Source: Nocardia abscessus (lineage in GTDB: Bacteria > Actinomycetota > Actinomycetes > Mycobacteriales > Mycobacteriaceae). Taken from it: 64,000 nucleotides of DNA. The DNA lies in assembly GCF_015477775.1 (NCBI RefSeq), contig NZ_JADLQO010000005.1, positions 62,001 to 126,000 on the forward strand, given 5' to 3'. A program made the position numbers and the translations under genes. This document shows positions 35,201 through 44,200 of this stretch, piece by piece. Numbering within the stretch: the stretch's first letter is position 1; each line of letters opens with the position of its first letter. Under the pieces are notes generated by a model, which was given only the letters and a program-made list of their open reading frames with translations, had not been told where the DNA came from and searched no databases.

Positions 35201-38200
35201 CGACGCCGCGCTGGCCGACGCCTTGCGCCGCAACTCCGATGTGGCGCAGGCGATCGTGCGACCGGAGACCACCGTCGAATACCGGCGGGTGCTCGCCGAC
35301 CGCGAGGACAACGTGCGGGTCGAGGAGATGGATCCGCCCGAGATCGAACGGTTGAGCACCGGATGGATCGGCGGCCGCCGCCTGGACATCACCTCCTGGC
35401 GCGACGCCGACGGCGTCCGGCACCACGTCGACCCGACCCGTCCGGACTGGGAGTTCGGGCGCGACCGCAGCGAGCTGCCCAAGAAGTTCACGCCGAAGGA
35501 TCCGCCGGACGGCGTCAGCGGGTGGGCGATGGAGGACGTCGTCAACGACATCACCCTGCCGACCGACGACGTACCGCCGGGCAAAGTCCCGGAGAGCACC
35601 CTGCCGGTGCACATGCCACAGGCGCCTTCGCAATACGACACGTCGGGTGTGGACCCCAACGATCTGTTCAGCCAGCACTGGGGCGCGGATTCCTACAACG
35701 TGGTGCGCCTGCTGCTGATGGCGGCGCAGGTGCCCAAGCATCCGGCGGTGAAGGCGTGGATCCAGCGTCATCCGGAGATCGGGGAGTGGGTGCAGGCGCG
35801 GCCGTGGCTGCAGCACCTGCCGCCGTTCGGTACGGTCTTCCGCAACTATGCGTGGTTCGCCCCACCGCAGCGCAATATTCAGCCGATGCATCGGCCGTGG
35901 AACGCCGCAGATCATGTGCCGCCGGGCGACCGGGTCGACATCCCGGAGGGCGTGCAGCGCGAATGGGACCGCGACATCGCGGCCTGGCAGCGGGTCCAGG
36001 ACTGGGCGAACGCGGAATACCAGCGTTTCCTGGCCGACGACACCGATCTCGACGGGATCGCCGAGGGCATCGAACGTCATCGGCGCGCCGAGCAGGACGC
36101 CCGCGCACGCGAGGTGGTGGACATCGTCGCGCGGCAGTTGGTCCAGCGGCAGCCCGGCGTCGACCCGCTCGGCGACGTCGACGCCCAGCTGAGGCGCATT
36201 CACGACGAAATCGACCGGGTCGCGGGTCAACTCGCGGACCGGTTCGCCGCCGACGATCCCGACGCCGTCCGCGACACCGTCGAAGACATTCGCGAATTGC
36301 TGGCGAGCGGCCGCGATCCCGACCGGATCGCGGCCGCGCTGGCCGAGCACATGCGCGTCGACGTGCCGACGTTCACGCGCGAGGAGCTGGCGCGGATCAA
36401 GAACCACCTGATGGTCGACGAGCATCGGGTGCGCGACCACGCCGACCCGCACGGCCGGTACGTGCACACCCGGATGGATCGCCTCGCCGATGTCGCCGAG
36501 GCGTGGAACCGCCTGATCGACGGCGCACCGCTGCCGCAGGACTTCGTGCTGCTCGGCGACATGCTCGCCGAGGCCCGATTCCTCGCCGCCAACCCCGGCG
36601 CGAGCTGGCAGCAGGCCAACGCCCACGCGATCGCGCTCGGCTTCCACTGGGACGCCGACCGCCCGCCGCTGACCGGATGGCGCGCGGGCATCCCATACGC
36701 TCCGGCTCCCCTCCCGCCGAACCCGGGCTACCTACCGCCCGCGCCGGGCGCCTCGGGAGCGACGCCCCCACGGCCCCAGGGACCGACCGGTGGCGCCGAC
36801 CGCCGCCTGCCCACCGGGGAGCAGCCGAGTTCGCAGGACGAGGTCGAGGGTCCGGGGCCGAGCGCCGACCCCGGTGTACAGCAGCTTCCGGAGGGTCCGT
36901 GGGCCGCAGCGCGTCAGGATGAGTCCGACGACGGTGAGCGGGGTGTGCCGAACGCAGACGGTGGTGTGCGGAAGCCTCCGGGGGATCCGTCGACCATCGC
37001 GCGTCAGGATGAGTCCGGCGACGGTGAGCGGGGTGTGCCGAACGCAGACGGTGGTGTGCGGAAGCCTCCGGGGGATCCGTCGACCATCGCGCGTCAGGAT
37101 GAGTCCGGCGACGGTGAGCGGGATGTGCCGAGCGTCGGCGGTGGTGCGCAGAAGCCTCCGGAGGATCCACCCCCCACCGCGCGTCAGGGTGAGCCCGACG
37201 AGCCCGACGAGCCGGGTGACGGCGAGCTAGCCGTGCCGGAGGAGTCTCGGGTCGTGCCTCCGGAGGGTGAATCGGGCCTGGGGCCCAGCGGCGCGCGTCG
37301 GGACGTGACCGGTAACCGTGCGCCGGACTCGCAAACCGCTGCGCGTACGGAAGACGAGCAGCGCGAAGCCGAACAGCCAGGGGCGCAGTCCCATTCGCCG
37401 GTCGAGTCGGCACCGTCTCCGTCCGCGCGCGACGATGCGCACCGAATGCTCGCCGAACTCGACGCGCTGCACCGTCGAATCGACCAGCAGCTCGATGATC
37501 TGTTGCGCCGGGCGAGTGCGGATCTGGACCGGAGCCGGCAGCGCGCCCTCGACCGTCTCGCCGATCTCGAAGACGCGATAGCGCAGCGGTTCGACGATCT
37601 GTCCGCGCAGCTGGATATGGACCCAGGTGCGCTCGCCGATAGCGAGACGCCGCTCGAATCGCTCACCGACGCGAGCCCGGAGGACTCGGCCGACGCGGCG
37701 CTCGAGCGCATCCGCGAGGAGTTCGACGACGCGGCCCGCCGCACCGACCAGCGGTTCGATGATCTGCTCCGTGACACGCTCGCCCAGCTCGACGGGATCG
37801 CGGCGGACCTCGATCAGCGCTTCGACGCCGCCGTCGCCCGACTCGACCAGCTGGCCGCCGGGCAGGACGCCGCCACGCACACCTCCCCCGAGGCGCGGGC
37901 ACTGGACGAACTGCACGCGCGCCTGCTGGCCGAGCTGGACGAGATCCACCGCCGCGCCACGGACCGCCTCGCCGAACTCGAACGCGAACTCGACGCATCC
38001 ACCGCCGACCCGCTGGACCCGAACGCGCAGCTGCCATCGCAGCCCGGCGAACCCGTCACGGGAAGTGCCACGCGCGGCAGCGATCCGACTTCGCGCGCAG
38101 CTGACCGCGCGGCCGAACGACCAGCGCGTACCGACGCCGAGCCTGCGCGGCCTTCCGCTCGGCGGGATGCGGCGTCGGGGGAGTTGGCGGACGCGCGGAC

Positions 38201-41200
38201 GGGCTTTGCGGATGCTCGGCATGGCGAGCCGGAACGCCCGTCTGCTCAGCGGGATGCGGTTGCACGCGAATTGGCCGATGCGCAGGCCGGTCTGGCGGAG
38301 GCTCGGCGTGGTTTGCCGGTGAATGACGAGGATCTGGCGCGCGATGCGTTGGATGACGTGCTCGATGCTCTGCGCTCGCGCACGATGCGGGTTGACGAGC
38401 AACAGCCCTGGCAGGACCGACTCGCGGAGCTCGAGCGCGCCGCCCGGCGGGTGTTCGCCGCGGAGGACGCGCTCGCGCGGCTGGATCACGCCGTCGCGCA
38501 GGACACGCGAGCCGTCGAAGCGCCCTCGAACGACGTTGTACGAGAATCGGTTGCGCGTGCGGCCGACGTCGATCCCGCTCGAGTTGCCGAAGGTGCCGGG
38601 TCGTCCTCGAAGGACCGTGGTGCAGAGACGGTTTCGCAGGTGGCAGATGCTGACGCCGGGGTCTCGGCGCCCGCCGAGGCCGGTACTGAGCGGGAGCGCT
38701 CGGCCGACCAGGCGGATGCGGCAGCGGGTGAGTCGTCGGACCCGCGGGCCGAAGGCGACGCGGGGGGCAACCCTCCGTCCGGGCCGCCGACTCCGCCCGC
38801 GAACGCGGAGCCGCCTACCGGCGGTCGCCCGGAAGGGCCCCGCACTGGGAATCCCGTGCGCGATGTGGTCGAGTTCCTGAGGGAACAGCGCGATTGGCCC
38901 AACCAGCGCGAGACCGGTCCGCTTACCGAGGCCGAGGTCGAGCACGTCCGCCTGCTGGCCGAGGCGCTGGATCTCGACGAGACGTTCACTGTGCTGCGCG
39001 ATCCGCTGGCGGCCCTGGCCGAACTCGCCGAACTCGCCAGAGCGCGAGGGTTCCTCGATGACGCCGACGGCCCTCGCATGCGCTACCCGGACGACTTCGA
39101 GCCCCTCACCAGCGACGAACGCTACGGCGACGAACAGTTCTGGCTGGCCGAGGCGCCCGAGGAAGGCTTGCGCGAAGTCCGCGACGACCTGCGCCGCGCG
39201 GGCCTGCCGATCGAGGAGCCGCGTCCACCGCAACTGCCCACGGCTCCCACCGGCCCCCGTTCCCTTCCCCCCACCGATCCCGCCGGCCGGGCCGCTTCCA
39301 CCGACCCGGCTCCTGCCGAGCCGCAACGCCCGTCTGCGGAGCGGGCTGCGGCGTCGGAAGAGTTGGCGGACACGCAGACCGGCCGTGCGGAGGCTCGCAG
39401 TGGCGAGTCTGCACATCCGTCCGCTCAGCGGGACGCGGCTGCGCGCGAATTGGCCGATGCGCAGGCCGCTCTCGCGGAGGCGCGGCGCGGTCTGCCGGTG
39501 AACGATGAGGATCTGACGCGGGATGCGTTGGATGACGCGCTCGATGCTCTGCGTTCGCGGACGATGCGGGTGGACGAGCAGGGCCTCTGGCAGGAGCGGC
39601 TCACGGAGCTGGAGCAGGCCGCTCGGCGTGTGTTCGATGCCGAGGACGAAGTAGCCCGGCTGGATGCCCTCCCACAGCCCACCCGGCCAGCCGAGTCGAA
39701 TGATCCGGGCCGAGAACTGGAATCGGGACAGACGCGGCATGCGTCCGAAGGGTCGGCCCGTTCGGGAGAGGCGCAAGCATCCCGCGCCCCGCGCCCCGAA
39801 CCCATCGACCAGACTCGCGACCGGCTCGCGCGCCGCTTCGCCCTCGACGAGGACGATCTTTCGCCGGAGAACCTCGGCTCGACCATCGCCGACCTGCGTT
39901 ACCGGAACCTGTTGCGGGCGGGCGTGGTCGAGGCGCTGGCCGCGGCGACCGAGCGGGCCCGCGACACGGTTCACCCCGACCTGCGCGCACAGGCGACGGC
40001 GACCCGCGACACCTGGGCGCGGCGGCTCCGCATCGATCCCGCCGACCTCGACCGCGAACCGGACGCGACGGTGGCGCGGGCCCGTACCGCGGTGCGTCTC
40101 GACGCGCAAGCCATCGCAGACCTCGCCGACGCCGCCCGAGCGGCGCGCAGCCAGACCGGCGCCGAGCCGCCCGAGCCGGGCGAGACCCGCCGCTACACCC
40201 TCGAGGTCGATGACGAACGGGTGCCCGCGCGGCTGGTCGCCGACGAGAACGACGGTTGGCGGGTCGAGATACCCGAACGTCTCGACGCGCCCGAGCCTGC
40301 GGACACCAACGTGCCCGCACCGCGGCAACCGGAGCGGCCGATGTCGCGGCTGCGTCGCCTTTGGGAGGCGTTGAAGGCCGGATTCCGTGGACAGAACCCG
40401 AAGTACCCGTCCGGCTCCGGCGTCGACAGCGCGGGCCAGTCGCTGCTCGGCCACGAAGCGGGCCTGCCGCTCACCAAGCACTACGATCCGACACCCACCC
40501 CGGGCGACGAATACGACGTGCTGCAGACCAAGTTCAACCCGGCCCGCATCCTCAAGGAAACCGTCACCATGTGGCGGAAGCGGGAACTCATCCCGCTGCT
40601 GAAGCGCCTGACCTCCCGGGTCGAAAGCCGGGCCGCCGAGTACGGCACACCGACCACCCGCGAGGGCGAGGAGTACCGGTACTGGCTGGAGGAGGCCGAT
40701 CCGGAGTTGGTGCGCCGGGAACTCGGTGTCGAACTCGAGGATCTGAAGCGACAGGCCGCAGACGCCGCCCGTGCGCTCGCGGCGCCGGAGACCAGGCCGG
40801 AACTGACCGACGGCGAGACATCCGACGCCACAACGGATCAGTCGCCGCGGCCCGGCGAAGAGCTGCCCGCCAGCACCGGTGAGCTCGCGGACTGGCTGCA
40901 CGAGCTGTCCGAGGCATCGGTCCGGCGCCAGGAACTGGCCGACGCCCTGGCGGCCGCGGCCGACGCTCTCGGCGTCGACCTCGGCGAACCGAACGCCGAG
41001 AACGTCCGCCGGGCCGTCGATCTGCTGCGGTATCAGCAGGTCCGCCGGATCGGTGCGCTCACCGGCCTCGCCGAGGCGTCCCGCCGGTACAACGCCGAAC
41101 ACGAACGGATCCCCTACAGCGAGGAGATCGGCTTCTTCGACGCCAACCCGATGAACCGGTTCCTCGGTGAGGTCGTGCGCGCGTTCGGCGGCAATCCCAC

Positions 41201-44200
41201 CCTGCTGAACTGGGAGGGCGTCAACAACGGTGGCGAGCCGAGCCGCGAGTGGGGCGACCTCTACGACACCGACCAGCCGGGACAGGACCAGGGTTTGCGC
41301 GCGTTCTTCGAGAACGCGCTGCGCCGCGACCAGATCATGGACGAGCGCTCCGTGTGGGCGCAGCTGCTCGGCGCCGACCTGCATGTGCTCGACCCGAATC
41401 AGCTGGCGGACGCGCTCGCCGAGGAGATGGACCGCATCCGCGAGCACGCGCGCGGCCTGACCGGCTTCCTCGCCGACGCCGAGGAGTTCTTGTCGGCCGA
41501 CGCCGCGGTGGACGAGCTCACCGGCCTGATCGGCGATACGGCCGGACGGGAGTGGGCGCTCGCGCAGGGCGGTGTACTGCTCGAGGACGGCACCGGGATC
41601 GGCTTGGTCCCCGGCGAGCCGATGCGGTTGGTGGTCGTGGACGGCAGGCTCGACCACGACCGGGTCATCGCCGACGCGCTCGCGGAGCACCCCCGCCTCG
41701 CCGAGGCCGTGAACGAGGGCTTCGTCGAGGTCCACTACCTGATCAGCGACGTGCAGCCGGGGCGTCCGCTTCCCGAGGGCGGTTTCACTCCGGAACGGAT
41801 AGCGATCGTCGACGGCGGGGCTACCCAGGTGCGTCACTTCACCGGTGCGGTCGAGGGACGCAGGCTGGAGGCGACGGTGGTGAACGACGGCGACGGCTGG
41901 CGCGTCGTGCCCGACGCTCCGGTGGACTCCGACGCGCTCCCCGCCGAGGCGCCGGAATCGTTGTCGCGGGAACAGATCGGCACCGCCATCGACGAGTTCG
42001 CCGCGCGCCTAGGCATCACCGAAGCCGAGCTGGGTTCCCCGGAGCTGCTCGCCGAACGGCTCACGGCGCTGCGCGACGAGAACGCGATCCGCGCGGGCCA
42101 GATCGAGGCGATCATCGACTACGCGCGCACCGCATGGGATATCGACACCTACCACCAGGTCGGCGACACGCGAAATCTGCTGGCGCACCGGCTCGGCCTG
42201 GAGGCCGGGGAGATGACACCGCGGCGTCTCGCCGAGACGATCGCGGATCCGGACACCCGCAACGCGCTGCGTCAGCAGCGGGCCGAGGCGCTGATCAAGT
42301 ACGCGAAGCTGTTGCGTGGCATGGACCCGGACGCGATCGCCGCCGCCGACGACCGTTTGGTCCGGCGCCTCGACGCCCTGCCGGGAACGGTGCGGATCAC
42401 CGGCATCGCCCAGCTGGGCGAGGTGATCGCCAATCTGTCACAGCGGCCGAACCTGCACCCGAACCTGGTCGACGCGCTCACCGACTATGCGGACGCTCTT
42501 GCCGCGGCCGACGTGTTCGATCCGGACGCACACGGCGATCGGGCGATCGATCCGCGCGTGTCGGATATCGAATTCCCGGTGCACGACAAAGCCGTTCGGC
42601 ATCTACTGGACGTCATCGGCGATGTCGCCCACCTCACCGAGGCCCCCGGCCGCCTCGGCATGCTCGACGGCGACACCGACATCCCGCCCGGCCCGGACCG
42701 TGGGGCCAGCCGCGACTTCGCGCGCCTGGTGGGCGTGGACCTCACCGACGCGAGCCCCGAACGGTGGGCCGAGGTCTACGAGGTCTACCGCGACGGCAAA
42801 CTCGACCAGAACGAGCGACTGACCCCCGCACAGCTGGCCGAGGTCCAGGCCGAGCTGCGCGCGGAAGTCGTCCAGCGCGCCGAGGACATCGCAACCCTCA
42901 CCGACCTCGTCCAACGCGCCGCCCGCGCCGACCTGGAGCGACTGTCCGCCCAACGCGACGCGGCAGCACGCGAAGTGACGAACGCGCGGGCAGACCTCGC
43001 GGACGCTCGCCGTGGTCTGCCGGTGAACGACGAGGACCTGACGCGGGACGCGTTGGACGATGCGCTCGATGGTCTGCGCGGGCGCACGATGCGAGTGGAT
43101 GAGCAGGGTCCGTGGCAGAACCGGGTTGCGGAGTTGGAACGCGCCGCGCGCCGCGTCTTCGACGCCGCTACGGAATTGGCTCGATTGGACGACGCCCTCG
43201 ATCAGGTCGCCCGAGCCGCCGATCCGCCCTCGAACGATCGAACCCGAGAGCCGGATTCGCCTGCCTCGCAGGCAGCGGCCCACGAATCGGCACGTGCCGA
43301 CGCCGAAGCCGAACTGGAACGCCTGTCCGCCCAACGGGCTGCGGCAGCACAACAGTTGGCGAACGCGCGGGCAGATCTCGCGGACGCTCGCCATGGTCTG
43401 CCGGTGAACGACGAGGATCTGACGCGGGATGTGTTGGACGATGCGCTCGATGCCCTGCGTGGACGCACGATGCGGGTCGATGAGCAGCAGTCGTGGCAGG
43501 AGCGGCTCGCCGGACTCGAGCGCGCCGCCAGGCGCGTGTTCGATGCCGAGGATGAAGTAGCTCGGCTGGATGACGCCCTCGCACAGGCCACCGGGGAAGC
43601 CGCCCAACCCTCGAACGACCACGCACAAGAACCGGCACGTTCAGCCGAACAGCCCGCGCCTGCCGAGGCGGATGCGGAGCGTGCGCGCCTGACCGCGGAG
43701 CGGGATGCGGCTGCGCGCGAATTGGCCGATGCGCAGGCAGATCTTGCGGATACTCGACGTGGGTTGCCTTTGAATGACGAGGATCTGACGCGGGATGCGT
43801 TGGATGACGCGCTGGACGAGTTGCGTGGACGCACCATGCGGGTCGATGAGCAGCAGTCGTGGCAGGAGCGGCTCGCCGGACTCGAGCGCGCCGCCAGGCG
43901 CGTGTTCGATGCCGAGGATGAAGTAGCTCGGCTGGATGACGCCCTCGCGCAGGCCGCACGGGAAGCCGACCAGCTCCTGAATAACCGAGCACAAGAACCG
44001 GCGCGTGCGGCCGAGGAGTTCGCGCGTGCCGAGGCGGATGCGGAGCGTGCGCTTCTATCCGCTGAACGGGATGCGGCTGCGCGCGAATTGGCCGATGCCC
44101 AGGCAGATCTCGCGGAGACCCGGCGTGGATTGCCGGTGAACGATGAGGATCTGGCGCGGGATGTGTTGGACGATGGGCTGGACGGTTTGCGTTCGCGGAC

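Noticed and set aside
26061..41837. Very long open frames on the minus strand opposite the giant gene (up to about 2,100 codons)
   Set aside because: They are expected where a GC-rich gene with G/C third positions runs on the other strand. Their translations are Arg/His/Pro-biased without any domain, and they have no ribosome binding sites.
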